A stretch of DNA of 64,000 nucleotides. Origin: Nodularia sp. LEGE 06071 (GTDB lineage Bacteria; Cyanobacteriota; Cyanobacteriia; Cyanobacteriales; Nostocaceae). Below the pieces are notes generated by a model. It searched no databases. It had not been told where the DNA came from and saw only the letters and a list, made by a program, of their open reading frames with translations. The stretch is from contig NZ_JADEWH010000003.1 in assembly GCF_015207755.1 (NCBI RefSeq), forward strand, positions 360,531-424,530, written 5' to 3'. A program made the translations under genes and the position numbers. Below are positions 47,534 to 56,028 of the stretch, piece after piece (position 1 is the stretch's first letter; every line of letters starts with the position of its first letter).

Positions 47534-47566
47534 AAGCCTGTCATACCAATGGTGTGACAGGCTTTT
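47532..47566 (+). terminator. Intrinsic terminator after the frameshift gene
   Basis: AAAAGCCTGTCATACC pairs with GGTGTGACAGGCTTTT (one T.G wobble), loop AAT, giving a 16-bp stem with a U tract on the 3' side. It begins one base inside the -1-frame stop, not after the zero-frame stop 175 bp upstream, which supports the longer reading frame as the real gene. Confidence 0.85.
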
Positions 47567-47612
47567 CCTTGTTTATTCTGGCTAGCGCTGCGCTAGTGGA
47601 TTAGCCAGAACA

Positions 47613-47945
47613 TTAAATGTCTAGGTCAGACCTCAACTCATCCAGCGGTGAGTCTGGCTCGTCGGGGATGAACTCTAGTTTTAACCTAATTCTCCCCACC
47701 TGCCACTTGCCACCTTCCCTCAGCAATTCACATTCAAAGCCATCATCGCTAATCCAGAATTCATAACCAGGAAATCGAAGTTGAATTGCTTTCTTTATCT
47801 CACCAATCTGAGATGTGGGACCTGTAGCAATATTGCGCTTGCGATCCAAGTTGACGACATCACGATCTTGTAAATCCATAAAATTTCTCATTCCCATAAA
47901 CAAAACGGGTTGGCTGCAACTAACCCGCTTTCCTAGAATTCCCAC
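47613..47945 (-). CDS. KGK-domain-like protein
   Basis: 110 aa. Mid and C-terminal part resembles the cyanobacterial KGK domain: RFPGYEFWISDDGFECELLR, GGKWQVGRIRLKLEFIPDEP, ending SPLDELRSDLDI. The first 16-22 residues look spurious; MGMRNF or MDLQDRDVVNLD may be the true start. KGK proteins are abundant in Nostocales and are of unknown function. Here it converges with the regulator terminator. Confidence 0.65.
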   Translation of the reverse strand: MGILGKRVSCSQPVLFMGMRNFMDLQDRDVVNLDRKRNIATGPTSQIGEIKKAIQLRFPGYEFWISDDGFECELLREGGKWQVGRIRLKLEFIPDEPDSPLDELRSDLDI

Positions 47946-47949
47946 AAAC

Positions 47950-48120
47950 TCACTTAGGACATTCCAAAAAGATAGGTAGATATATATTCACTGCCACATC
48001 TCTAAAGTTAGGGGTTAATCCACCACCATCCACCACCGCCTTATACAGCAAGGGTTTCATCCACCACCCGACCCACCACCCGACCCACCACCCAATCCAC
48101 CACCACCCACCACCAGATAT
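47950..48120 (-). repeat. Inverted, decayed copy of the primase linker segment
   Basis: Minus-strand translation reads DIDISGGG, PLL, DGGGL, NFRDVAVNIYL, paralleling DISGGG(S), EPLP, DGGGL, MFRDSGKDISNIYV of the primase at 50885-51070. At DNA level the CCACCACCCGACCCACCACC array matches the reverse complement of the GGGS codons. The reading frame breaks within the repeat, so it is not a gene. The copies are inverted about 2.9 kb apart. Confidence 0.65.
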
Positions 48121-48124
48121 ATCT

Positions 48125-48430
48125 ATGTCAAAAATCAGAATCAAATTAGAGGAAATTATTCTTCATTTACAAATTTGGCGATGGGCTGCAATGCACAGCC
48201 CTATGATCCGGTGTTTTCCCTCTAACTCTTATGAGCCAGCCTTCTCTAGCCTATTTATCTGTCTAAACTCGGTCTTTCGTTTCAACATCATCAAGTGGGA
48301 CGACCGGGTGTTTTTCCAACTGGAAGTATGCAAGCCACGGATTTTTTACAATATCCCCTACCAGATAGTGCATGGTTTCTCCGAGGCAACAGGCATCTCA
48401 GTAGCCGATATTGACGGCATTCCTTTTTAG
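48125..48430 (+). CDS. Uncharacterised element protein
   Basis: 101 aa, basic, with IKWDDRVFFQLEV and IFYNIPYQIVHGFSEATGIS near the C-terminus. It precedes the primase gene by 44 bp on the same strand and may be co-transcribed. Not recognised. Confidence 0.45.
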   Translation: MSKIRIKLEEIILHLQIWRWAAMHSPMIRCFPSNSYEPAFSSLFICLNSVFRFNIIKWDDRVFFQLEVCKPRIFYNIPYQIVHGFSEATGISVADIDGIPF

Positions 48431-48473
48431 CGACACCAACCAAAAATAATTAAAATCAGGGCAAAGGTATAAT

Positions 48474-51400
48474 ATGGTTACACGCAAAAAAAATGGGGAA
48501 GCGACAACTTCACCCACAGAAACAATTAAAACTTGTACTACTATTGTAGCAGAAGAAACGCCTCAAGTCCAACTGCCACAAGAGTTAGAAGAGATTTCAC
48601 CCCCAGTTTTCGAGAATAAATTTACTAGCCTTGAAGACTTTAAATTATTCGTCAAAGACGTATTTATTAACAAAAGTGGCATCGCTCCAGAACTTTACGC
48701 TACATCTGTAGAGTTTCACCAGGAAATTGAGTGGGGCTATGGCATGGATGCCGAAACGCCCATTCATGATGAACTGGGATGGTACTTCGCCAGGTTTACC
48801 CACCAAGTCAAGCCAACCATATACGCCGCCTTCCTGCGAAATGAAGACGGTAGCCTGTGGCAAGCAATTGTAAATTTACCCGACGCGGATAGGCAGCGAC
48901 CCTACCGATATCTAGCCCCAAAGCGAAACGGTGATAGAGCATTTCTCCCCCCAGTGCCTACAAGCATTAGAAAAAAGATTGCATCTCGATATGGTGTAGA
49001 CGTGCCAATGGACGGCAGTTTCTGGGATTGGCTAGCAGCTGCTAAGATTCCCCGAATTGTTACCGAGGGCGGGAAGAAAAGTTTGGCGGCCTTATCACAG
49101 GGATATTGCGCGATCGCACTTTATGGATGTCGCTGCGGCGCTGGCAAGTCCAAAGATGACGACGGCATTGATTTAGAACCGCGACTAACTTCAGACCTGG
49201 AACGACTGGCCCTAGAAAATTCTATTTGGCTCCTGGGGATGGATCGCGATGATTCCCACAAAGCTAAAATTTCAGTCAGCAAGGGTAAGAAGCGCTTAAC
49301 TGAAGCATTGAAAACTGTTTGTAATCCCTACCTGGAAGATATTGTATGGAGGACAGAACAGGGTAAGGGGATTGACGACTTGATTGTAAATTCCGGATCA
49401 GGTGCTTTTGACCGGGCTTACTCAGATGCGATCGCCCGACTTGAAAAGAAATTCAAACCGGGGACACCTGGACAATATGACGAACCAGAAAAGCAGAAGA
49501 ACCCACCACCAGACCAGCAAGCCAAGAGAATAGCTGAGGATTACCGACAGCTGATCGCTTTTAACGATGAAACTAAATTGTGGATGAGATATGAAGCTGA
49601 TTCCCCTGGGGTATGGTCACCGGAATCAAATGAGTACATGGAATCCATTATTTACAAAATTCTCGCGGGTGATAACATCCAGAACTTTGGTTCCGATTAT
49701 GTCACCGGCATTCTAAAGCTGCTCCGACACGAGCTAATAGAACGGCGATGGAATGAAGTTTCACCCCGCGACTGGCTACCATTCACGAATGGAGTGGTGG
49801 AAATCGCGACAGGTAAACTACACAAGCACGCGCCCGGATTTAGGCTGACATGGACATTACCCCGCGACTACTCCGATACCCCAGGTAAATGGGATAACAT
49901 CAATAATTTCCTAGAACACCTCTCAGACGGCAATCCCAATATTAAGGAATTGCTAATCTGTTTCTGCAACGCTGTTATCAAAGGGCGTTACGACCTACAG
50001 AAATTCCTGCACCTCATTGGACTTGGTGGAACAGGTAAGGGTACTTTCGCCAGGTTGGTAACTGAATTAATTGGACAGCAAAATATATTAGTTACCAACC
50101 TGCAAGTCTGGTGTACAAACCAATTTGAAGGATATAACGCCTTTGGCAAGCGCTTAGTCATATTCCCCGACGAAGACCCATACAAAGGAGGCATTGGTAG
50201 ATTCTTGTCCCTGACCGGGGAAGATAAAATCAGGGCCGAGGAAAAAAGGAAGAAAAGCTTCAACTTCGATTACCAGGGGATGACCCTGGTCTGTTCCAAT
50301 TTCCCCATTTTTGCTGGTGGCAGTAGTAGTCGCGCTAAACGCAGAACAATTACAGTGCCGTGTAACAGGCGAGTAGTAGAGCGCCAGCGCCGAGAATTGT
50401 CCAAAGTATTTGAGCCTGAGTTGGCGGCGTTCACCCTCTACCTGTTGAGCCTTGATGACGACCACGTTTCGCGTGTAATGAAGGGTGAGAAGGAGATACC
50501 ACAATGCACACTCGAATTCTGGGAAAACCAGATGAAGGGTGATTCTGTGAGTTCATGGATCAACGACTGCATCGTGTACGACATTAACGCCTTAACTCCC
50601 ATAGGGAACGATCGCAATGAGGGCAATAACGGTACACCTTATACTCTGTTTGGTTCCTACGTGTCGCACTGCCTAAAAACTGGCGGCTCTCCAAAGTCCA
50701 GCCGGACTTTTTCTCCTGACCTGATTGAAACTTGCCAAACGATATTAAACTGGCCCATTCAGAAGGAGATAAACAAGAAAGGGACGTTTATCAGGGGTTT
50801 GAGGCTACGTTTGCCTGAACTTGACGAAGAAATCCCGACTTATGACCACTGGCTAAATCAAAGAATATCCGCAGATGATATCCAAGGTGATATATCGGGT
50901 GGTGGGTCGGGTGGTGGGTCGGGTGGTGGGTCGGGTGGTGGGTCGGGTGGTGGGTCGGGTGGTGGGTCGGGTGGTGGGTCGGAACCCTTGCCCAGTAACG
51001 ATGGTGGTGGATTGGAGCAAAACACCCCTATGTTTAGAGATTCTGGAAAAGATATATCTAATATATATGTCTCACCACCAGAAGCTGATATCCCATCTGC
51101 TGCTTTAGAGAAGTGCGATCGCAAAGCAGCGGAACAAATTCAACGCCTGGATATTCTGCCTGGGGATAAAGTCTTGTCGTCTCACCCCTTGTCTATGGGT
51201 AAGGTTTTTGAAGTCCGAGAGTACCCACGAGTAGGTAATCCACAGGAGGGAAATAGCTACGAATTTGTCCTGACCACCTGCAATCAGATTATATCCATTA
51301 GCTTTCTGGAAAAAATTCCGCACCAAGAACCACTCACTACCGAATTCAACTATGGCGATGAAGTCGTGATATTGTTCCACGAAAAGAACCCCTACTTAAT

Positions 51401-51848
51401 AGGAACAACTCAGATAATTTCGCAGAAGGGGAATAAATCTGTGAAATTTCAAAGTGGGGAATATGCTATGAGCTACGACGACATCTGTCACGCCAGCGAT
51501 AACCCAATAGTTAGCGGTTGCCCTGAAATCAAGGTTGGAGGGGTGTACTACTCCATCTTTCTCAAGTCGAAAATCAAGGTAAAGAGAATTTACGCCACAA
51601 AAGGTGAGTTAATTTGCTTCCTGCCCGGAGATACCTGTAGCGAAGTTCCCGTTCAAATCATAGATGTTCGCGCCACAAAAGAGTCACCCCTTTCACCAAT
51701 TAAGCCCGGTGACAGTGTTGAAATTGTAGGGAAAATTTACAAGGGTAAAAGGGGAGTAGTTGAACGGGTTGATTCCGTCATCTGGGTGATGCTCCCAGGT
51801 AAAACCATAGCTAATTCGTTCTACGCACACCAGGTGAAAGTATTATGA
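48474..51848 (+). CDS. Primase-helicase: DUF3854 (Toprim-like) plus SF3/D5 helicase, with (GGGS)7 linker
   Basis: 1124 aa. Residues about 170-320 form a DUF3854/Toprim-like primase region (RIVTEGGKKSLAALSQGYCA, and WLLGMDRDD carrying metal-binding Asp). About 430-700 is a D5/P4-type SF3 helicase: Walker A GLGGTGKGT (about 516), Walker B LVIFPDEDP (about 560), sensor VCSNFP (about 606) and RAKRRTITVPCNR. Residues 809-836 are seven exact GGGS units (50898-50981). The C-terminal part (about 880-1124) looks like repeated SH3/KOW-type barrels (GDKVLSSHP, GDEVVILFHE, GDSVEIVGKIYKGKRG). It should start replication of the excised element. The next ORF overlaps its stop. Confidence 0.88.
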   Translation: MVTRKKNGEATTSPTETIKTCTTIVAEETPQVQLPQELEEISPPVFENKFTSLEDFKLFVKDVFINKSGIAPELYATSVEFHQEIEWGYGMDAETPIHDELGWYFARFTHQVKPTIYAAFLRNEDGSLWQAIVNLPDADRQRPYRYLAPKRNGDRAFLPPVPTSIRKKIASRYGVDVPMDGSFWDWLAAAKIPRIVTEGGKKSLAALSQGYCAIALYGCRCGAGKSKDDDGIDLEPRLTSDLERLALENSIWLLGMDRDDSHKAKISVSKGKKRLTEALKTVCNPYLEDIVWRTEQGKGIDDLIVNSGSGAFDRAYSDAIARLEKKFKPGTPGQYDEPEKQKNPPPDQQAKRIAEDYRQLIAFNDETKLWMRYEADSPGVWSPESNEYMESIIYKILAGDNIQNFGSDYVTGILKLLRHELIERRWNEVSPRDWLPFTNGVVEIATGKLHKHAPGFRLTWTLPRDYSDTPGKWDNINNFLEHLSDGNPNIKELLICFCNAVIKGRYDLQKFLHLIGLGGTGKGTFARLVTELIGQQNILVTNLQVWCTNQFEGYNAFGKRLVIFPDEDPYKGGIGRFLSLTGEDKIRAEEKRKKSFNFDYQGMTLVCSNFPIFAGGSSSRAKRRTITVPCNRRVVERQRRELSKVFEPELAAFTLYLLSLDDDHVSRVMKGEKEIPQCTLEFWENQMKGDSVSSWINDCIVYDINALTPIGNDRNEGNNGTPYTLFGSYVSHCLKTGGSPKSSRTFSPDLIETCQTILNWPIQKEINKKGTFIRGLRLRLPELDEEIPTYDHWLNQRISADDIQGDISGGGSGGGSGGGSGGGSGGGSGGGSGGGSEPLPSNDGGGLEQNTPMFRDSGKDISNIYVSPPEADIPSAALEKCDRKAAEQIQRLDILPGDKVLSSHPLSMGKVFEVREYPRVGNPQEGNSYEFVLTTCNQIISISFLEKIPHQEPLTTEFNYGDEVVILFHEKNPYLIGTTQIISQKGNKSVKFQSGEYAMSYDDICHASDNPIVSGCPEIKVGGVYYSIFLKSKIKVKRIYATKGELICFLPGDTCSEVPVQIIDVRATKESPLSPIKPGDSVEIVGKIYKGKRGVVERVDSVIWVMLPGKTIANSFYAHQVKVL
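50898..50981 (+). repeat. Seven 12-bp direct repeats coding GGGS
   Basis: Seven exact copies of GGTGGTGGGTCG, in frame, followed by GAACCC. Identical units at DNA level imply recent slippage expansion, so copy number may vary between strains. A frame-shifted inverted version lies at about 48050-48115. Confidence 0.9.
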
Positions 51849-52114
51849 CTAGCCCCTGGAGACTAGCAGCACGGCAGGCGATTCAAAAGGCGATCGCCGC
51901 CACCTCACCTGATGATTTACCCTCACTCAAAGAAGCCATTGATGCGGCTTACCCTTTTAGCAGCCGGGAATATTACCCATATAAGGTGTGGCTCTCAGAG
52001 CGAAAAGCGTACTTTCAAATTTTGGGTATACCAACTCGCCGCCCGCACCCCAAAAAGAAAAGACCGGGGCGTGGATGCGATCGCACTAGCCCCGGACAAC
52101 TCAAACTCTTCTAA
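51845..52114 (+). CDS. Small basic protein coupled to the primase
   Basis: 89 aa; its ATG overlaps the primase TGA (ATGA). It contains AIDAAYPFSSREYYPYKVWL, a motif I associate with small cyanobacterial plasmid/phage proteins of unknown function, and ends in a strongly basic tail (RRPHPKKKRPGRG). Probably a DNA-binding helper in replication. Confidence 0.6.
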   Translation: MTSPWRLAARQAIQKAIAATSPDDLPSLKEAIDAAYPFSSREYYPYKVWLSERKAYFQILGIPTRRPHPKKKRPGRGCDRTSPGQLKLF

Positions 52115-52126
52115 AAATTTCAAATT

Positions 52127-52351
52127 TTAACTTTGCTTGGCTAAAGATGCTATTTTTTCGCTTATCAACTTTAGCTGTAAAGATTGGTTTTCCTGCCGAT
52201 ATTGGTCACCATTGATATGGGCGCTCATTCTTGCATCCAGGTCTACCAGCCTTTTATAAATTTTGCTGTCAACTTTCAACAAAGTGAACATTAGTAAGGC
52301 GAATGCGGCCAGTGCGATCGCTAAATAACAAGCATCCTTGATGTTAATCAT
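52127..52351 (-). CDS. Small protein with one membrane helix and a coiled coil
   Basis: 74 aa: helix at about 7-25 (ACYLAIALAAFALLMFTLL), then a coiled coil (QENQSLQLKLISEKIASLAK). Downstream of the 168-aa gene by one base, forming the end of a four-gene minus-strand run. Might be a holin/spanin-like or membrane-anchoring subunit; cannot tell. Confidence 0.55.
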   Translation of the reverse strand: MINIKDACYLAIALAAFALLMFTLLKVDSKIYKRLVDLDARMSAHINGDQYRQENQSLQLKLISEKIASLAKQS

Positions 52352-52352
52352 A

Positions 52353-52859
52353 CTAAGGTATTTTCTTCTCTATTTCATTCAATACAGTTTTGATTTGTTG
52401 TGCTTGTTTTAGCACTTGGGAATTGACCTGCTTTATTCCTAAGTCTAAGTCTTCACTCGTTACGCCTTGGTTGGTTCCAATGTATTCCCACACCTGGATA
52501 GTTATATCTTTAAGCCAGAATTTCGGGGTAAAGCTTAAAACATACTTGTTTTCCGTTGAGATACCGGGGAACACAGTGAAACGATGAATGATGTGTCTAT
52601 TCAAGATACACCGGATAGATTCACCTTGCGCGGCTCCAGCATCACCAAACCCCACAAAGAATGCTTGATATAGCTCTCCCGCTGCGTACCAATTGGGACG
52701 TGCAGATGTGCTGCTGCAGTATATCCCAATGGTATTTTTAGTAAATTGTACATCTGGCTCAATAGCTTGAATGGGTTCCTCAATGTTCCCTTTGTCATCG
52801 ATTTTTGCATTACCTGCACGGTCGAATTTGAGAAACCATTCAGCGCTATTGTTGTACAT
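52353..52859 (-). CDS. Uncharacterised beta-rich element protein
   Basis: 168 aa. Beta-strand-rich core (VQFTKNTIGIYCSSTSARPN, KYVLSFTPKFWLKDITIQVW) with a C-terminal helix (QVNSQVLKQAQQIKTVLNEI). Third of four minus-strand genes with 1-5-bp gaps. Size and composition are compatible with a virion or surface structural protein, but no homology is recognised. Confidence 0.55.
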   Translation of the reverse strand: MYNNSAEWFLKFDRAGNAKIDDKGNIEEPIQAIEPDVQFTKNTIGIYCSSTSARPNWYAAGELYQAFFVGFGDAGAAQGESIRCILNRHIIHRFTVFPGISTENKYVLSFTPKFWLKDITIQVWEYIGTNQGVTSEDLDLGIKQVNSQVLKQAQQIKTVLNEIEKKIP

Positions 52860-52863
52860 ACTG

Positions 52864-53484
52864 TTATTTCTTCGGCTTGATGATGGTCGCTTGCTTCTTC
52901 GTTGCCATCTCTTGGGCTTGTTGATCGGTCATCGCAACATTAGCTCCAGTAGCAGCAGTAGCAGCAGCCTTCTCCATGATTGGATATTTCTTCCCACTAC
53001 CTAAAATAAAATAAGGCCACACATCATTTGCACCCGGATCATTTTTAACCTTTGCTTCGGGCAACAGTGTTCCCAACACATCACTGATAGTGAAAACATC
53101 AGCCCACTGAGGAAAATTAAAACTAACAGTATGGTAGTTAGTTTTCTTGGTAACAATATTGGATGATGTCGCTTTTCCTGTTACCAAAATAGCTCGCCTG
53201 CCACCTTGAGGACGAGTTTTAGCAGAAAATGTTACAGGGTGTGCATCTACGTTTATGGATGCACCACCTGATAAATTTGTGCCATCGGCTAGCGTATTAA
53301 CTCGTACATAGCCTTTCCGTGTCTTCTTGTACGCAGCTTGCGCTAGTGCCGCTATATCAAAAAATCTAACCGTACTAGCTCTTGCGTAAAAGAAACCAAG
53401 TGGATCAGGGTTTGATTTTGTTGCGTCAGAATCAGTTTGCTTTTCTAATAAAAATGAGTAGAAAATTAGGGGCTTGTCTGCCAT
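52864..53484 (-). CDS. Uncharacterised beta-rich element protein, candidate structural subunit
   Basis: 206 aa. Strand-rich from FFYARASTVRFFDIAALAQA through HPVTFSAKTRPQGGRRAILV, NYHTVSFNFPQWADVFTISD, and a C-terminal Ala/Thr/Lys-rich tail (AAATAATGANVAMTDQQAQE). Highest candidate for a major coat-type subunit in the element by order and composition, but this is inference only. It lies between the 111-aa and 168-aa genes. Confidence 0.55.
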   Translation of the reverse strand: MADKPLIFYSFLLEKQTDSDATKSNPDPLGFFYARASTVRFFDIAALAQAAYKKTRKGYVRVNTLADGTNLSGGASINVDAHPVTFSAKTRPQGGRRAILVTGKATSSNIVTKKTNYHTVSFNFPQWADVFTISDVLGTLLPEAKVKNDPGANDVWPYFILGSGKKYPIMEKAAATAATGANVAMTDQQAQEMATKKQATIIKPKK

Positions 53485-53489
53485 TTAAA

Positions 53490-53825
53490 TTATGCTCTTT
53501 GTGGAATAACAACATTGAGATCAACGGAAGCCAAAACCTGTACACTATGCGTAATTGTGTACGATTGTTCTCCAGTAGTGGTGTTGGTTACAGGTGCGGT
53601 TGCCTGTGGTGTTAGGTAAGCATTTAGGGCTTCGCCGACCGCTGGCGTACCTGCTGCATTCTTCTTGCTTTGGGCAATGAAAGCGGCTTGCAAAGTTTTT
53701 GCGAAAAACTCCGCTGTATCAGCCCCTGCTGGTAAATTTGCTGCATCTTCCCACCAAGACTGTACTAGTGGATCGGCTACTTCAGCGGCTACTTCAGCAA
53801 TAGTTAAATCAGCGATTAACGACAT
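53490..53825 (-). CDS. Uncharacterised Ala-rich element protein
   Basis: 111 aa. N-terminal helices (LTIAEVAAEVADPLVQSWWE, AEFFAKTLQAAFIAQSKKN) and a C-terminal strand pair with SYTITHSVQVLASVDLNVVI. First gene of the minus-strand run; AAGAGA stands before its ATG. Divergent from the plus-strand block over a 260-bp region with the promoters of both. Confidence 0.55.
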   Translation of the reverse strand: MSLIADLTIAEVAAEVADPLVQSWWEDAANLPAGADTAEFFAKTLQAAFIAQSKKNAAGTPAVGEALNAYLTPQATAPVTNTTTGEQSYTITHSVQVLASVDLNVVIPQRA

Positions 53826-54085
53826 TCTCTTAGACCTTAAGATGTGTGGATGTAAGTCATATGTAACTTGCTAGAAAGACTTTTGTCAACACAATTTATC
53901 GAAAAAAGTAGAAAAAACTTTTCAATACCTTAAGGTGTACAAAAGATTTTCCCTATTGTTTGCAAAAAGCAATAAGATTTTGTAACAAAAATATGTTATA
54001 CATTTTCTTGTCACCTCCAAAAAAGTCCTTATTGCACCTTTTTGTGTAACATTCATATATTGCAAAATCCTTATACATCCCACAT
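53826..54085. promoter_or_regulatory. Divergent promoter region of the unassigned block
   Basis: AT-rich 260-bp gap between the starts of the minus-strand (53825) and plus-strand (54086) runs, so it must hold both promoters. No operator symmetry could be resolved by eye. Confidence 0.45.
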
Positions 54086-54856
54086 ATGACATTAAATAAG
54101 ATAGAACTAAAAACTAAAATAATTGCTTCCTTGACAACTGTAAATGCCGCCAATATTTTAGAGTTATTTACCTACACCCCTTACAGCAAGCCAGGCTACA
54201 GGATTTTAAGTGAGTCACTAGAAATCAAGAATTTAGAACTCCGATCCTTTATCAACGGGCTTGCACCAGTTCCATTCCCCGTATTCCCGCTGGAAGCATC
54301 GGAAAGCGAAACACAATTAGGAATCTTAAAGCTAGAATGGCAAGGCGCGCGGATTCAAAGCAATCTATGGATCAAGAATGACTCCACAGACTGGATCAGA
54401 ATTGGGATGATATCTTTATTGAATCCATCACCTGCACCATACAGAGAATTTCCTTTGGGGGATTTTCAGCTAGGTGACAATGCCATGCTAGGCTTGCAAA
54501 TTCAAGATGTAGGATATGGCTTGCTGCAAGGTAATGATAGGGTTAATATCACTGCTGATTTAATCCGTACTATTGCATTAGAAAAGATATCAGAAGGCAT
54601 CAACAGAGATGCAAATATAAATAGTGATACATCTACATTAGTAATGCAAAGCAATGCACAACGCAGTGGTTTTACTGTATACAATCCAGGCACTACAGAT
54701 GTGTTTCTGGATATTGCATCTAATGTATCACCGGAATCATTTTTAGCCACTATAAAGCCACAAGGTTTCTATGAGTCAAATTTTGCTATTACCGATGCCA
54801 TATATCTGATATCTCAATCAGGCAATGTATCGGTCAAAGTTCGCGAATTTCAATAA
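54086..54856 (+). CDS. Uncharacterised element protein with C-terminal NAxRxGF domain
   Basis: 256 aa. N-terminal part of mixed structure (LTTVNAANILELFTYTPYSK, GILKLEWQGARIQSNLWIKN) and a C-terminal domain (about 190-256) starting NAQRSGFTVYNPGTTDVFLD and ending NVSVKVREFQ. This C-terminal domain is homologous to the next gene's product and to beta-domains seen in phage minor structural proteins (motif NxxRxxxxIxNxS). First gene of a five-gene plus-strand operon. Confidence 0.6.
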   Translation: MTLNKIELKTKIIASLTTVNAANILELFTYTPYSKPGYRILSESLEIKNLELRSFINGLAPVPFPVFPLEASESETQLGILKLEWQGARIQSNLWIKNDSTDWIRIGMISLLNPSPAPYREFPLGDFQLGDNAMLGLQIQDVGYGLLQGNDRVNITADLIRTIALEKISEGINRDANINSDTSTLVMQSNAQRSGFTVYNPGTTDVFLDIASNVSPESFLATIKPQGFYESNFAITDAIYLISQSGNVSVKVREFQ

Positions 54857-54868
54857 AGGAAAAATCAA

Positions 54869-55186
54869 ATGCCGATATCTATTCAATCTGTAGCTGTAAC
54901 CACAAGTGAGTCGATTGCCACTACGGCAAATAAACTATCAATCACTGTAGCTGCTACTGCCACCTCAATTAGTGCTGCCAATGCAAACAGGAAAGGATTT
55001 AATATTGAGAACAAAACAGGACAGACAATATTTGTGGGAACTGCTAATACAGTAAGTGCTAGCAATTATTGGTTTAGCATCCCTGACGGAACATTTTACG
55101 AGATGCCACGACCGATCTATACTGGCGCGATCTTCGGGATTGTTGCCAGTGGAACAGCAGCACCACAAATTACTGAATTTGTGTAA
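54869..55186 (+). CDS. Phage-type small beta-domain protein
   Basis: 105 aa. After a Ser/Thr/Ala-rich start (SVAVTTSESIATTANKLSIT) comes NANRKGFNIENKTGQTIFVG, then ASNYWFSIPDGTFYEMP and YTGAIFGIVASG with ITEF at the end. It parallels the C-terminal domain of the preceding protein and the phage decoration/tail-type beta-domain with NxxRKxxxIxNxSxxxIYxG. AAAGGA precedes its ATG. Likely a structural or surface component. Confidence 0.65.
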   Translation: MPISIQSVAVTTSESIATTANKLSITVAATATSISAANANRKGFNIENKTGQTIFVGTANTVSASNYWFSIPDGTFYEMPRPIYTGAIFGIVASGTAAPQITEFV

Positions 55187-55241
55187 TTAATCTACGGCTA
55201 TCAGTGAAATTCTGGTAGCCATAACAAATAAATATAAAAAT

Positions 55242-56021
55242 ATGCCTATTTATCCAATAAATGAATCACTAGAAAATGCCGGATTGAATGTAGCTGATTT
55301 AAGCTATTTAATTTCAGATATCACTGATACAGATGAATGTATCGTTATCAGAGGCAATACAGCATTTAAGAATACAGCAGCTAATATCAAAGCCTATGCA
55401 TTAGGTAGCGCCCAGAATGCCTTACCAGGGCAAACAAATGATCCTGCCGTCAAACTATTGATGCACTTTGATGGTAATTTTAATGATGCCAAGGGGAATA
55501 CAGTTAATGCTATTGCAAGCCCTAAGCTCGTGTCGAGTCCGGTTAAGTTTGGATCTGCTGCCTTTCATTACGATTCAGTAAGTAATGGCATCCAAATTCC
55601 TAGTACGCCTAGCCTAGCATTAGGTACAGATAACTTTTGCATAGAATTTTGGTGCTATATCAGCAATACATCGCAAAAAAATTTCCTATTGATAGATGTA
55701 AATAGTGGGACAGACATCATTATTTACACAACAAACAATAGTATAAATTTCTATGATTCCACTTTGCGAATTACATCACCATGCCCGATCGGTCAATGGA
55801 ATTTTGTATCTATAATTCGCGAGGAAACTTTCATGAAAATGTATGTCAATGGAGTAAAAGCAAGTGCTGATTACAGTATTGGTGCTATCTCATACGGAAC
55901 TGCAACCGGAGTAAAACTAGGCAATATTTTCGGCAGTGGTATGTATGTAGATGAACTAAGGCTAAGCATAGGTAGCATACAAACACCTGCCGTAGTTCCT
56001 ATCGCACCATTCCCCGGATAA
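55242..56021 (+). CDS. LamG/concanavalin-like domain protein
   Basis: 259 aa. N-terminal region (about 1-65) is like the base of phage fibres or adaptors (LNVADLSYLISDITDTDECI). A LamG-like jelly-roll follows (about 70-255): LLMHFDGNFNDAKGN, FGSAAFHYDSVSNGIQIPST, FCIEFWCYISN, GQWNFVSIIREETFMKMYVN, MYVDELRLSIG. Such domains bind carbohydrate or protein and occur on viral fibres and on cell-surface adhesins. Suggests surface or host recognition. Confidence 0.75.
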   Translation: MPIYPINESLENAGLNVADLSYLISDITDTDECIVIRGNTAFKNTAANIKAYALGSAQNALPGQTNDPAVKLLMHFDGNFNDAKGNTVNAIASPKLVSSPVKFGSAAFHYDSVSNGIQIPSTPSLALGTDNFCIEFWCYISNTSQKNFLLIDVNSGTDIIIYTTNNSINFYDSTLRITSPCPIGQWNFVSIIREETFMKMYVNGVKASADYSIGAISYGTATGVKLGNIFGSGMYVDELRLSIGSIQTPAVVPIAPFPG

Positions 56022-56028
56022 ATGGATT

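Noticed and set aside
47950..48144. 64-aa minus-strand frame rich in Trp and Gly
   Set aside because: The GGGS-type repeat is read in the wrong phase; the sequence is an inverted decayed copy of the primase linker, not a gene.
50858..51124. Antisense frame through the GGGS repeat (PPDPPPDPP)
   Set aside because: It is the reverse complement of the primase linker; a shadow of the real coding frame.
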